Positions 11,393-23,515 of a stretch of DNA of 64,000 nucleotides are shown here, piece after piece. The first letter of the stretch is position 1. Every line of letters starts with the position of its first letter. The DNA is taken from contig JAINTL010000104.1 of assembly GCA_019916065.1 (NCBI GenBank), forward strand, positions 247,967 to 311,966, written 5' to 3'. The translations under genes and the position numbers were made by a program. The notes below the pieces were generated by a model, which had not been told where the DNA came from, did not search any database, and was given only the letters and a program-made list of their open reading frames with translations. Origin of the DNA: Vitellaria paradoxa (lineage: Eukaryota; Streptophyta; Magnoliopsida; Ericales; Sapotaceae).

Positions 11393-12966
11393 TGTTATAT
11401 TTAAAATATTTTTATTCTTACCTAAGTTAGTTTGGCGAACTTGTCAAAAGAATTAGCTTAAATCTAAATCTAATTTTAAATTATTCTAGCTAATTAATAC
11501 TTGTTAATGTACATGTTGTACCTACCTTTGTGAAGGCAGTATTTGTAACTGTGTTAAATCTTTGATTCGTTGAAAATTATGATTGAATTATGGATTGAGA
11601 TGAAATACTTAAAATTTTAATACATGTGATTGAATAATCCTACTTAGGATTAATCACTCATAAACATTGCCAGTTTTTATTGAAAATGTCTTATTTACAT
11701 ATAAGATACCCTTGGGAATGTTAAAGAATAAAAATGAATTTAAAGCACTCGATGCTAAAGTTATCCTTGGCAATGACGTGATGGTGGGTAGAAATGGCTT
11801 CTTTAGGTGGAGATGGGAACCTATGTGTTTTGTTTGGGAGATGCTCCCTTCTGACTTGGTTAGCTAGGTAGCCAGTCGTGACGGTTAGGTTTTTGGTGGG
11901 TGACACCATTAGAATACATTAGATGCCAAGCTGATAAAATCACTAGTTCCCAAGGCTAGGGGTAGAGGAGGATAAGAATATGATTATCCTAGGAGAATTT
12001 AGATTAAACCCATTTATCAGATTTTACTATGACTAGCAACTTCTCTTACCTATGTTTGAATAATGCGCTGGAATTACTTAATTACATTTAATTCTTTTTT
12101 ATAACTATTTTATATGAAGTGTAGAAAAATATACATGAAACCTGCATCATTATGGAATTTGATCCCGAGACATTAAAGATCTGAATCTAAGATTCTTACC
12201 ACTGCGACGTCTATTTCATTGTGGTACAAAACAACAACATTAAATTATTTGACGTGTAAGTGAAATAGTAGTTACAGTGATAACCTTGTTGGACTTATAA
12301 GTATAATTTATATTGTTTAGTTGGGACCTTTTAAATTATTGTTGCATGAACAATATGCCACCTAACCATGTACACTGTGTTGGGTCACACAATATAGTGT
12401 AGTATTATGACCATTGCATATAGGCACTTGGAAGATTCTGATTACTAGGTTTTAGTAGCTCATCCCATCGTGGAAAAATTTTTCAGGACATTAAGAGCAG
12501 TGATACTAAAGATGAACTTAAAAGAGATTAATTTCTCTAGAATATCCCACCAGACCAGTTATCTATTTTTTCTTGTGCAATATTGGAAGACTCTATTTAT
12601 AATTATGGTCTGTAATAATAATTGTTGGATGATTGTAAATAATTAAGTTTAGACTTGGTTTGCTTTTATTTGGTATGTAACATTAATCGCGTCGTTGGGA
12701 TGCTTAGATGGCTCTATAATAATATTTTCTATCCATATTTTGTACTCTGTAATTGAATTCCACCAAATGATTTAGTCTAATAACTTATAAATTATTTGGA
12801 ATGAATTAGGGATTTTGAAAACCCTAAATTTATAATTGCGAGTTAACCCCAATTTGGAGGAAATTTGGGGTATAACAACGTATTATTATCATTCTATTTT
12901 TATACTCAACAAATAATCTTAAGTTACCCCCGGGAATTCAGGTTATAAAAATCTGGGGCGTGAAAC

Positions 12967-13715
12967 CTTAGCACCATCAAAGACTCCGACACCAGGAGAT
13001 TCGTATGGAAGAACATAGTCACTGTATATGGGGTTCCATAGAGCTTGATTTCAAATAACAACACACAATTTGACAACAATGCATTTAGAGAGTTCTGCTT
13101 GGACCTAGGGATTCACAATCATTACTCTACACCAGCATACCTTTAAAGCAATGGTTAAGCCGAGCTCTCCTATAAAACCATACTAAATGGCATCAAGAAA
13201 TGCTTGGAGCAAGCTAAAGGACGATGGGTAGAGGAACTACCGATTGTGCTCTGAGCTTACAGAGCTACTCCACGTTGATCAACTGGAGAGAGTCTATTCT
13301 CATTAGAATACGTGACAAAGGCACTCATACCATTGGAGATCGACATGCCCACAATCTGAACCCTAGCCTTCTCACAAAAGAATAATGATGTGGCACTAAA
13401 GAGAAATTTTGACCTACTTGATGAAAAGAGGGAACTCGTTTGGATTCGGATGGCTGCTTACTAGCAATAATTGAAAGAGTCATAAACCAAAAATGTTGGA
13501 GCAAGGTCTTTTAATGTTGACGATCTCGTGCTTAGAAAGGTAATGTTGGCAACAAGGAATTTTGCTTATGGCAAGCACGGTCTAAGTTGGGAAGGCCTTA
13601 CAAAGTCATTGAAGTGGTTGGTAATGGAGCCAATTGCCTGGAAGATATGAAGAGGAAAGAAGTCATGAGCCCATAGAACAACACCAATTTGAGGATCTAT
13701 TATCATTAAAAAAAA
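12967..13715 (+). pseudogene. Gypsy integrase, C-terminal part
   Basis: Continues the core interrupted at 8711: RRFVWKNIVTVYGVP, then NNTQFDNNAFREFC and YSTPAYL*SNG*AE, matching the catalytic-core segment around D..QF and TPAYPQSNGQAE. Further on, LDEKRELVWIRMAAY, FNVDDLVLRKV and the G..WEG..K...VVGNGA segment are the typical C-terminal domain. Several TAG/TGA stops lie where the family has Q or W. No chromodomain is seen, as usual for Tat elements. Confidence 0.8.
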
Positions 13716-14389
13716 CCCAATGTAAACACTAAGTCATGAATGATAACTTCTGTTCCCAAAACACCTATGAATTTATGATAAATGATTCTTTTCAAATACT
13801 TGGCTTAAGGCCACGGTTCAACTATCTGACCCACTCAGGTCGGCCATAGTCATACCTAGCACAATGCCACACTTCGGCCGCCTAATCCTCTCAGGTTGGC
13901 CATAGCTATACCTGGCGTAAGGTCATGATTCGACCACCTGACCTCCTCAAGTCGGCCATAGCCATACTTGGCTTAAAATTATGGTTCGATTACTTGGCCC
14001 CCTTAGGTTGGTTATAATTAATCTTGCTAAAAATAACTCATCAAAAGGGGGAAGGCTCTGTTCGGTTTGCCCTTATACATGACAACTAAAACAAATCTAT
14101 TTTACCAAGTGTTCTAACTCGGACTCAGCACGTCTCAACCTATATTGTACAACTTAATTTGCTTTGGATTAAAACTAACTTATTTCAACTAGTGTTTTAG
14201 TTCAGATTCATGTTATCAAGTCAGCCTTGCTTAGTCCACGAAAGGCTTGCAAGTGTTTTAGTTCGGATTCATGTTATCAAATCAACCTTATTTAGATTCT
14301 GCTCGGACTTAGTTATCAGAAAGAAATTATTTATAAGTACTAGGGGTCAAATTACTCATAGATGACCAGGTATTTCTCAAACTCACAAC

Positions 14390-16560
14390 CTACGCATAAA
14401 ACTGAGTCTTTAACACAATGATGCTCAAGAAAATAGAAAGTACAAGGATATAAAAAGAAAGGAAAATGTTTCTCATTAATAGAGGGGGCCAACCCCCTGA
14501 AGCTACAAAAAGATAAGACAAGCAATGGCCTAAGCTACATGTTTTGATCTTGGCCGACCTCTTTAACCGCTCTTTAGTCATCGATTGCCTTGTTTGCAGG
14601 TGGAAGGGTTTGGTTGGCATCTTGGGTAGCCTGGTTGGCTCTTTTGCTTGTCTCCTCCTGGCCACCTCTGACCTCGACGGTCTAGCTAGCGTCGTGAGCA
14701 ACACTCTCCTAACCAGTGTAGATAAAGTCTCCTCGTTTTCTTTATTATCTAGAGGAAAGAACTCTAGCTTGTCTTTTGGCCATTCAAAAGAGGTATAGAG
14801 TTTAGAACCGGAGCACTGGCTGACCTTGTTGAGAAGGTCAACCCAGCCATTGTGGTAGTAGGTGTTCGCTGTGATGAACACCTGTTTTTGATAATCGTCA
14901 CCAACTGCCTTATGATCTTCTGCGTAGGCTTTCTTTCTCTTCTCTTACAGTTTGGTCTCAACCTTGGCCGCCCTCTTGTTCGCAATCTTAAATCCTTTCT
15001 ACATCACGATGAAATTGGCCTCTAGAAGCTTGTTCTTTTCTGAGAGCTCGTCGTTCTAGGCACAAACCTCTTTTATATTCTCTCGACCTTTTCAACTTGG
15101 ATACGTTGAGTGTTTGCTACCTTTTTAACGTTCTGTATACTCTCCGAGAAGCACTGAAAGCATCGACCAGCGTCCCTAAAGAACTCTATGGCCTACAAGT
15201 AAGGAAAAGAAAAAGTCAAAACTTGCACAAAAGTTAAAAAAAAAAAAAAAGGCAACTTAAGAAGTTCCTTGAGCTTACTAGGAGGGAGTATTGCACTGAC
15301 TGGAAGAACCATAAATGGTCAAACAGGTTTATGATCTGCTCTTAATCACTGGGGAGCGTTATAACCTTGGCGATTGACATAGCAATGCCTTGATCAGAGA
15401 TTGTGGAATCTCTGGTTGTGATCTGCCAAGCACCAATCATCGGATTGATGACGAATTCCTTATCTTGTCGTTTTGCGACAGGTTCATTATCCAAAAAGAT
15501 AGTTCAGCTACTGCTCGAAGCGTCGCTGGTCATGGTTGGCTGCTCCTTTATCGCAACTTCACCGCGACCAGCTAGGGGTGGAGATGGAGGCAGGGGTGTA
15601 GTAGCCTTACGCTTTCTTCCGGCCTCCTTCTTTCTCTTGTCGCTCGGCCCTTTCTTCGTAGCAGCAATTAGATTCCTTGGAGGCATGTTATCCGAGCTAG
15701 AGGGAGGAGTGATGACAACTGCCACTGTTTAGGGGACACTAGTCGGGAAGTCCTCAGAATCAACTTGTTCGTTGATCTTGTTCTCATTAATGTTCGGAGG
15801 GAGGGCTGTAAAGCTATAATGTGTGGGTTTGTAGCCAAGCAGAATCAACGCTGTCCAAGCTAGACCCTTCAATGTCCCCTCTCTTTTGTACGCAAGAACT
15901 TTAGCGATCTGGCCGAACTCGACGCTTTTTGTCAGTGAACCTCCTATTGAAATACCTATTTGCATAAAAAAAGAGCAATGTCAATTAGCATCCGATCATA
16001 GAAGAAATGAAAAAGAAGCCAAAATGAGAAGTAAACAATTACCTACGCCCCCTAGAGTATTTTGAATGCCATTATGCCTATCTTTTCTTGACAACCATTG
16101 CCAATCCCTACCGATCAGGATGTGGTCGTCAAGCCAGTTCTTGCTCAAATCAGAGATGGCGTGAACAAGATTATCTTCCACTTGGCATTTCAGATAGTAT
16201 TAGCCGTTCTTTAATAAGGTTATGGCATAGTAGTAGAGAATTTTATGAAAGCCTAGGTTGACCCTTAAGATCTTATTGAGTTCTATGACTCCTACAAGAA
16301 TCCTATACCCATTCGAGGCTAACTGCTCAGGGTAAATCTCGACCAAAAAAAAGAAACGTCGAATAAGGGGCTGGAGCAAAACAGTCACCCCACACTCCTC
16401 TATAGCTAGTAATGGCCATCGTGTCCACTCAGACCCCATATTTTCAGTTATGCTGAAGTCATCTGCCTCGAGTAGGATTAACGGAACATTTAGTGCTTAG
16501 CCCTGAAAGCCTCTAAACCCCCAGTTTCCTGAGAGCATTCAAGAATTTCCCCATCCTAAG
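14390..16560 (-). pseudogene. Antisense ORF of the Tat element (putative gypsy-type transposon family)
   Basis: Between integrase and the 3' LTR, reading frames lie on the opposite strand to pol. 16200-16439 (-) encodes TVLLQPLIRRFFF and EIYPEQLASNGYRILVGVIE, resembling the 'putative gypsy type transposon' domain (Pfam Transposase_28 style) of antisense ORFs in Tat elements. 15996-16181 (-) continues it (DHILIGRDWQW). 15504-15725 (-) is a basic, proline- and serine-rich linker. 14764-14985 and 14390-14881 (-) read as a C-terminal helical/basic part. It is broken into at least five pieces. The function of such ORFs is unknown. Confidence 0.6.
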
Positions 16561-17082
16561 AAAAACAAAAACAAGAGGAAAAGATGAAGGCTAACACTCA
16601 CCCAGATGTGATTTAGCGACGAAGGTTCTAATCAGACACAGAATAAGCTCGGGCAAAACCGAGTGAAGGAAGGTTTGAGACACGGGGGTGATGAAAGCCT
16701 TAGAAACTCGAAGACATGAAAAACCTTCACAAATGTGGAGAATGTGTATTTGTAGAGAAAGAAAGTGAAAAAGTAGAACAAAAAAGGACGGCATGCTGTA
16801 TTTATAATGAAGAGACTTTTGGAGTGCCCTACACCATTCGCACCTGTATCAGTGACGCTTAGGCTGGCTCATTTATAGCCTACTGACACCCACCCAACCG
16901 TCATATTCCTAGTACGCGTGGCCTATATTAATAATGCTTGTGTATGTATAACGCCAAATATGCAAGTAATGCTGATCAAGCCATATATTATCTGAACACA
17001 TGTATATACATTCAGCATTACTTTTAGCTCTTCTACGTCTGCCGAGGATTCCACACGTATAGAAGTTGGGGGCAGACTGGGC

Positions 17083-17625
17083 AGTTGGAGGGGGATCTCA
17101 GACACTTGGCGTGCATCCATCTCGGACATATGGCGTGTATTCAAAGAGAGGATAAGTTGGTGGTTGAGGAGCTGGCTGCTTTTCGTGTCACATTATGGGG
17201 GGTTCAAAAGGTATGCATGCACTATTGCCAATTATGGCTCTATTCGCGTCTGTCCCAACGATACAACATGATTTTGACTATAACTGCACTGTTGCTTATA
17301 ATGTTCAATTAAGGGCGACACGTGCCAAAGAACCTATAAATACATAAGAGACGAAGAAGAGAGGTAAGTATCATCCACTATACAAAAACTCTACTAAATT
17401 TACTTCTAAACTTTTCCTTCTTCTATACATATTTTAACTTAATCGTCGAAGGGGCATTTGGTCAAACACCGCTTGGCAAGCAGTTTTGTTTTAGGATTTA
17501 AGTCACAAGTTGAAAAGCCCAAGATACCAGTGCCATTAGATCTTCGTCCGACCACATCAGCAGTACCTTTCCACTTGGTCGGACACATCAGCAAAGGACC
17601 TCATTGAATTTTTTAGATACTCCAA
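17083..17625 (+). repeat. 3' LTR of the Gypsy/Tat element
   Basis: Aligns with 3358-3923, including the TATA box (TATAAATAC from 17335) and the terminal 'cattgaattttttaga' block. It is preceded by a purine-rich AAGTTGGGGGCAGA stretch (17063-17076), a plausible polypurine tract. ACAAT follows at 17626. Confidence 0.85.
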
Positions 17626-17639
17626 ACAATAGAGCTCAT

Positions 17640-18290
17640 GATTTGACATTTATATATTTTCAACCATTGGATTTATTTAATTATCAAGATCACTTCTTTC
17701 TCTTTCTATTTTGGTTACTTTTCAGTTACTTTACATGAAGACATAATTTCTCACTCTTCTCATATTTTTTGAATACTTTTAATATATAAAAGTTTGTAAA
17801 TTAATATCTTTAAAAATGTGATAATATTTGTAATAAATATTAAAATTTTACAAATTTATTAAATAATGTATGAATACCTATTAGACAAAATCAATTAAAT
17901 TTTTTTTATTTTAAAAAAATGATATTTAAACTTTAATTTTTTTAAAAATTTTATTAAAAAATAAACATTTAACTTAAAATTTCAATTTTAATGTGCTTAA
18001 TACTTAAATTTTGAATATATATACATTTATACTCTTTGTGTCATTTGTATAATAAGGAAGTTTAAAATTTGGAATTTAAAAGTTTTTAACCGTTGGATTT
18101 GCTCAATGTTTAGGATTATTTTTATTTTTTTTCACTTTTGTTAACTTTTCTATCATTTCATATGAAAATATACTCTCTCACTTTTCCCATATCTTTTTTG
18201 AATACTTTTTATATAAAAGTCTTTAAATTAAATTTTTTAAAAATGTGATAAAATTTTACACATTTATTAGATATTGTATGGATATCTTAG
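17640..18290. repeat. Diverged direct duplication in intergenic DNA
   Basis: 17640-17850 and about 18070-18290 share an ordered series of blocks: 'ttggattt', a long T/C tract, 'tttcat/tacatgaa', 'ctctcacttttc', 'ttttttgaatacttt', then 'aaaaatgtgataa'. They are about 430 bases apart and clearly diverged. There is no coding sequence. They may be the ends of a decayed element. Confidence 0.5.
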
Positions 18291-18384
18291 TTTTTTTTTA
18301 TTAGTGAGGTTTACTTTATAAATATAAATTTGAGTTATTTACATGCTAAATTATATTTTTGTATTTTTAGGCACGGACAATTAT

Positions 18385-18790
18385 GAGTGATAAACTAAAA
18401 TGCAACTAAACGGGGAATTTTACACATTACATTTATTTCAATAAACGATACTTTTTATAACGTGTGAAAACTAAAAAATGAGTATATTTTGCATAATTTC
18501 TATTTTTAGAATAATTTTCTTACTTTTATAATTTTTATTTTTTTATTTTTTATTTTTGGTAACCCAAAACTCACACCGGTTTTATTGCAACCCCCAATGA
18601 ACCGCGTAACCCATGGGTAAACCAGGGAGATCTACGCTATCTCTCACGCACATCCCACTTAAGTCAGGAATCAAACCCATGTGGTCTTTGTGGGGAGTAT
18701 ACTCACGAACCACTCGGGCTAACCCCAAGAGGCTTTATAATTTTTATTTTGGCCCTTTTTGCATTAAAAATAGTAAAATTTGAAAAAATA
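18385..18790. repeat. Segment paralogous to 20735-20925
   Basis: Starting at 'aaactaaaatgcaa', about 150 bases align with 20738 onwards ('catttatttcaataaac', 'actttttata', 'gtgtgaaaa'). After the SINE at 18542-18733 the alignment resumes at 'attaaaaatagtaa'. The 20.8-kb copy lacks the SINE and so shows the empty site. Otherwise non-coding. Confidence 0.75.
18542..18733 (-). mobile_element. SINE (tRNA-derived), minus strand
   Basis: On the minus strand the head reads GGGGTTAGCCCGAGTGG (A box) and then GGGTTTGATTCC (B box). The body continues to an A/T-rich tail. Perfect 17-bp target duplications TTTATAATTTTTATTTT are present (18525-18541 and 18734-18750). Length is 192 bp. Its family differs from the SINE at 10816, although both end in GGTTACC-like sequence before the tail. 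Confidence 0.93.
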
Positions 18791-18920
18791 AAAAAGATAA
18801 GAGTTTCTATTTTCGGATGTGGTCATTGGTCAACGTTGGTCACCCTATGCAATTGGTTATAGGCTCGTGTCTGTATAAGAAATGGTTTTATTTTGGGTTA
18901 TAAAATGTAATTTAATGTTA

Positions 18921-19536
18921 GGTGTGCATTTGGTGCGACGAAAAATAGCAAAAAATGTGGTTTGAAGAATTTTTTGGCGTTTGACATAATGGGATAAAGC
19001 CACATTTTTTGAGGAGGAATAATGTCCAAACCGTCCTAAGGGTTTGGGACCTGTTGGGACAATTTCAAAGAAAAAAAAAACTATCAACATGGCAGCTTTG
19101 CAGACCAAGGCAACAAACTTTTCTAGGTAAGGTAGAAAATCGTCCAAATGAGATACTGTGGATTGTTTGGACAAATTGAAATTTCGGTCAAAGGATTTGT
19201 TGAGTAGCATTAATGAGACGTAAAGCATCGAGCCTGAGCCAAACACAGTGTGGACAGTAAGAAAACCGTCCAAATGTGAATCCTATTGTCGTCAAAACAG
19301 ATTGGTAAAAATGGGTACAGTAGGTGTCATTCGGCAGTTTAAGAGTTCGTGTTGACATTGGAAATAAAAAATTGCTATTCGATGAAGCAAATTCTAGTTA
19401 TGCAATTTTTTTTGGAAAATATTGAACTTTTTTTAAACTTCGAAGGGTAAAAAGGTGCAAAAGTGTGATAAAGAATTTTAGTATTTTTTAGATACCTTTA
19501 AAGATTTTCAGTAAAATTTGTCGCGCCAAATGGACC
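18921..19536. mobile_element. PIF/Harbinger-like (Tourist-type) MITE
   Basis: Termini GGTGTGCATTTGGTGCGAC and, inverted, GGTCCATTTGGCGCGAC. TTA occurs directly outside both ends (18918-18920, 19537-19539), the 3-bp duplication typical of PIF/Harbinger elements. It is 616 bp. A 138-codon open stretch on the minus strand (18857-19273) overlaps it but resembles nothing and crosses the element edge, so it is not a gene. Confidence 0.8.
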
Positions 19537-19809
19537 TTAAATATTCTAAAAATAAAAAGATAAGAAATATCATGAAGGAATTGTGGGTAAATTTATGATG
19601 TAGTTAATTTTCATTTCTCTCTGACTCTCCAACAGTCCAACTCTCAATTTTAGTTATTCAAAATTCATGCATCTAAATTTTATTTCACCAAATTCAGTGT
19701 GGTTAAAGGTAAATAATGTGTAGCTATCTCCTTCAATTATTTTTTTTCAAGTATTTTGTCTGTGCCTAATCTAGATTTTTTTTTTTAAAGCTAATTGCAT
19801 CTAACTTTA

Positions 19810-20762
19810 GGGAGCTTTTGATAACATTTGAATTTTTCTATTTATGTTTAATAGTGTTCGGTTTTGAATTTTTGTTCTTAGTTGTCATATTTTTCTCAAA
19901 ATAAAAGGCAAAAAACTTGTTTACAGTAGGTATCATTATTTTAGTAAAAATATTCAATTTCTATAAAATTAATTTATTAGAGTAAAATATATTTATTTTA
20001 ACTAATTAAATAAATAAATCTAATTATTAACTTAATAAACTATATTAATATTACAAAACATTTATTTTCCAACTAAAATTAATTTTGATAAATTATATTG
20101 ATAAAAATAATTTAGTACTAAAAAGTTATTATTTATTAAAATTTAATCTAATTTTCTATATATTTCAATAAAAATAAATCAGTTTAATATGAAGTTAATA
20201 TTTAATTAAAAATAATTTTTATTTAATTAATTAAATAGTTTTGACAATTTATTTTTATTTTAATAGTAATTAATTTTGATTTTAAAAAAATATGTCAGTT
20301 TAATATGTAATTATTATTTATTAATTAATAATTTTAATTTAATAAAATGAAACATTTTAATAGTAATTAATTTTAATTTTAATAAAATAATTACTATAAT
20401 AATATGTTATTTTTTAAAAACAAAGATTAATTTTAATTTTAATAATATTAAATTATTTTAATAATATAATAGTTTTAATTTAGTAAAGTATTTAAATAAA
20501 ATCAATTATTTTAATATGATGCAATAAAATTTGAAAAAAAATTCAGTTTATGACCTAAAATGGACAAAATGTTTAAAATAAATAGAACATAAAAAATAAT
20601 TATTCTACCAAGCATTTTGGGAACAAATTTTGAAACAAGTTTTTAGTTTTTTGGTAATAGAAAAAATAAAAATTAATTTATCAGATATGTTTTTATTTTT
20701 AATTTTTTGCAATTTATAAATATAAATAAAAATAGCAAACTAAAATGCAATCAAACAAGAGA
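19810..20762. repeat. AT-rich dispersed repeat, copy B
   Basis: An uninterrupted relative of 57-120/1556-2275. It starts GGAGCTTTTGATAA and shares the 'aattaatttattagagta' block and the 'taatatgatgcaataaaa' block. It is extremely AT-rich and non-coding. Its left part gives the empty site for the element at 121-1555. Confidence 0.6.
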
Positions 20763-21251
20763 TTTTATGCATTCCATTTATTTCAATAAACAGTACTTTT
20801 TATAGTGTGTGAAAATTGAAATATAAGTACATTTTGTATAATTTATGTTTTAAGAATAATTTTGTTATTTTTGTAATTCTTATTTTGTCTTTTCTTATAT
20901 TAAAAATAGTAATTTTAGAAAAGCCAGTGATAATGCCGGAGCAAATAATGTTAATGTTCGAACAAAATTAATACACTTTTTATATGTTGACAATTTTATC
21001 GTTATTAAATTAGTGAAGAGTTATAGTGGAAATATTTTATACGCTTTTATATGTCAACAATTTTACTCTTATTTTGTTAATCCAAGACATAATTATAGTG
21101 TTATAAATACTTTTATTTTATAATAGAAATTATTTTTTTTTAAATATATACAAAATACAACTTATCAATTTTTTCTTAAATATTTTCACAAGCGAGCGAA
21201 TAATTACAATATAAATTTTTTGAAAAAAATCAATTACGCATATAAATTATG

Positions 21252-21652
21252 CACTGTTTGGAATTCTAAAAAATAAAATAAATCTCCAAAAAACTCTGTT
21301 TTGTTTCCCGCCATTGTTAATTTAAAAATTTCCCATCTTCACTAAAAACCCAAAATTCGCTTAAAAAAACAACAATTTGGAAGAAGGTTAATCTAACGCG
21401 TAAATTTTTTTTAATAATCATATTCTTCTAGTCAAAAAACTTTTAAACAAGTACCATTGTTGCTAATTTTTTATGAAATTTTTTGAATCCGAGAGAACGG
21501 ATTTGACAAACTGTTCTCACGGTCTTGAAAAAATGAGTGACAAAATTTGAATCCGTTAGAACGGTCTAATAAATCCATTTTAACGGATTATTTTGTCAAA
21601 GTTAACCCAAATCACGTTTTTTCTTGTTTTTTATCACTCCAAACGCCACCTA
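21252..21652. mobile_element. Possible MITE with CTGTTTGGA-type ends
   Basis: The left end GCACTGTTTGGAATTCTAAA and the inverted right end GGTGGCGTTTGGAGTGATAA have the common plant MITE terminal pattern. Inside are two palindromic blocks of the AATCCG(A/T)(G/T)AGAACGG type (about 21486 and 21551). A 3-bp TAT flank on both sides is possible. Old and poorly resolved. Confidence 0.4.
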
Positions 21653-22789
21653 TATTACTATGATAAAAATTTCTAACTCTATAATTTAAAAAAAATATTT
21701 CCTATTATAAAAATTAAAATTAAGCTTTCAAGAGAAATATAGTCGCCATTTGTTAATAAATCCATCTGTACATTTAAAAGTTAATTTTTCAATTCAATTT
21801 AGTTATTAATTATATATTTTTTATTTTTTATAAAAATAAATGAAGAGAAAAAATTAAGGATTTTATTTTGAATTAAGATTGGTGAGAAAAATTAACAAGT
21901 GTAAAGGACAATTACAAATTTAAATTTACAAATGATTTTATTTCATGTGTTATAAGTTTTATGTAAGAAAAAATATTTTAAAAGATTAAAATAAATTTTA
22001 TTTTCATTTATATTTTTATCCGTTATATAAAACTAAATAATAATTAATTTTATAACCTAGTCAAATGAGAAAATAACTTATTCCATTTCAATTTATTTAC
22101 AAACTTTTGTCATTTTATTTGTCATCTTGATATTTATTTATATATTTTTATAAATATTTCATAAATAATTTATTTTAACATTTAATACACCTATGTTTTA
22201 TTTTTTATATTATTTTTAACATATATTCTTAGATTATGAGAATTGAAAGAATTGTATAAGAACTTGCTAAATGACTTGATAATGATGACAAGAATTTAAA
22301 TGAAAAAAGTTTATAAATAAAATGAATGAAAGAAATTATTTTTTATTTGATTAAATTATGAAATAAAGTAAAATAAAAATTTATTTTGTATGATTGTTAA
22401 AATATAAATATAAATAAAAATATTTTAATCAGGAAAAATAATTTTTTCTACTTTGTAGTAGATTTAAGGGTGTTTGTTCAAATTTGTAAATATTTGTGAA
22501 GGATAATTATGTCATTCCAAATTACATATAATAATAGTTAGTCAAAAAAAAGTTAATTTTGTAATTTCATCTAGTGAAAAAAGTAAAATGAGGATTTGTG
22601 GAGTTCAAATAGTCTTACCATTTTTTATTTTTATTTTTTTTAAATAATAAAATAATAATAATAATATAATGCACTTAAAGCTATGGTAATCTAAATAATT
22701 ACTTTTAAAATTTAGAAAATAAATTAATAAAATTTAAATTTTATTAATTTATTTTCTAACCATAAAATTTACTTTAATAATACATTTTA

Positions 22790-23515
22790 CTTATTGATTT
22801 AGTAATTAGCGAAGTTTGGATAATTAAATTTAAAATTTAATTTTTTTATATTTATCTTTTAATCTTGAAAATTCGATATAATTAAGGGAAATTGATTTAC
22901 TAATTAAGGAAACATGAATAGTTTGAATGAATTTTATATATTTATTTTTAGTCATCAAAATTGATTTAATAAAAAAATTTACTAATTAGCGGCAACATTT
23001 GTTTGAATAATTAGTCCTAAAATTTGGATAAAACTAATTATCCAAATCATATAAATATATGAAATTCAATTCTTAAAACTAATTATCCAAACATGTAAAC
23101 CGAATAAAAAAATTTATTACTAAATCAATCTTCATAAAAAATATATTACATTCAATTTTAATAACTAATTATCTACTAATTAATAATTTTTTTATTAAAT
23201 TAATTTTCATGACTAAAGGATAAATATGTAAAATTTAATTTCAGAAATAATTATCCACACTACTCATGTTTCCTTAATTAATAAATTGGTCTCCATTTCT
23301 GTTAATTAATAAATCAATTAGTAAAATTCATCACATTAAAATTTTACGACTAAAAGATATATATAAAAAAAATTTATATTTTAAAATTAATTATCTAAAC
23401 TTTGTTAATTACTAGATCAATAATTAAAACTTATTATTAAATTAAATTTTATAATTAAAAAGTAAATCTATAAAATTTAAATTTTAGGAGTAGTTATTCA
23501 AATTATTCATGTCCT
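22790..23515. repeat. Imperfect long inverted repeat in AT-rich intergenic DNA
   Basis: 22880-22990 pairs with the reverse complement of about 23190-23310. Shared blocks are 'taattaaggaaacatga', 'tatttatttttagtcat' and 'aattgatttaataaaaaaa'. Weaker pairing extends outward. It contains no ORF of note. It is probably a decayed foldback element. The surrounding 21653-24089 is otherwise AT-rich and I see no gene in it. Confidence 0.5.

Larger units (their letters stand above)
8712..12961. mobile_element. 4.25-kb insertion of unclear class inside the integrase
   Basis: The integrase frame breaks at GAAAC (8707-8711) and resumes after a second GAAAC (12962-12966), so the target duplication appears to be 5 bp. 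The ends are partly inverted: TAACCTGAATTC at 8723-8734 and GAATTCAGGTTA near 12934-12945, with TCACG at the left edge and CGTGA at the right. It has no TG...CA LTR pair and no recognisable transposase or polymerase. The longest ORFs are under 110 codons and unconvincing. It holds a SINE at 10816 and a SINE-like unit at 11290. The termini resemble those of the element at 55528-58490. The class is not assigned. Confidence 0.6.
3358..17625 (+). mobile_element. Degenerate Ty3/Gypsy retrotransposon, Tat lineage
   Basis: An LTR retrotransposon on the + strand, about 10 kb once the 4.25-kb nested insertion is removed. Two similar LTRs (about 565 and 543 bases) flank gag, protease, reverse transcriptase, RNase H, a second RNase H-like domain and integrase. 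An antisense ORF lies between integrase and the 3' LTR. ACAAT occurs on both outer sides (3353-3357 and 17626-17630), a 5-bp target duplication. The second RNase H and the antisense 3' ORF are known hallmarks of the Tat group. Every coding region has several in-frame stops, so the copy is dead. The LTRs are clearly diverged, so the insertion is old. Confidence 0.9.

Noticed and set aside
14544..15732. Plus-strand ORFs of 84, 61 and 109 codons
   Set aside because: They are shadows of the antisense ORF of the Gypsy element on the minus strand.
18857..19273. 138-codon minus-strand ORF
   Set aside because: It crosses the boundary of a Harbinger-like MITE and matches no family.
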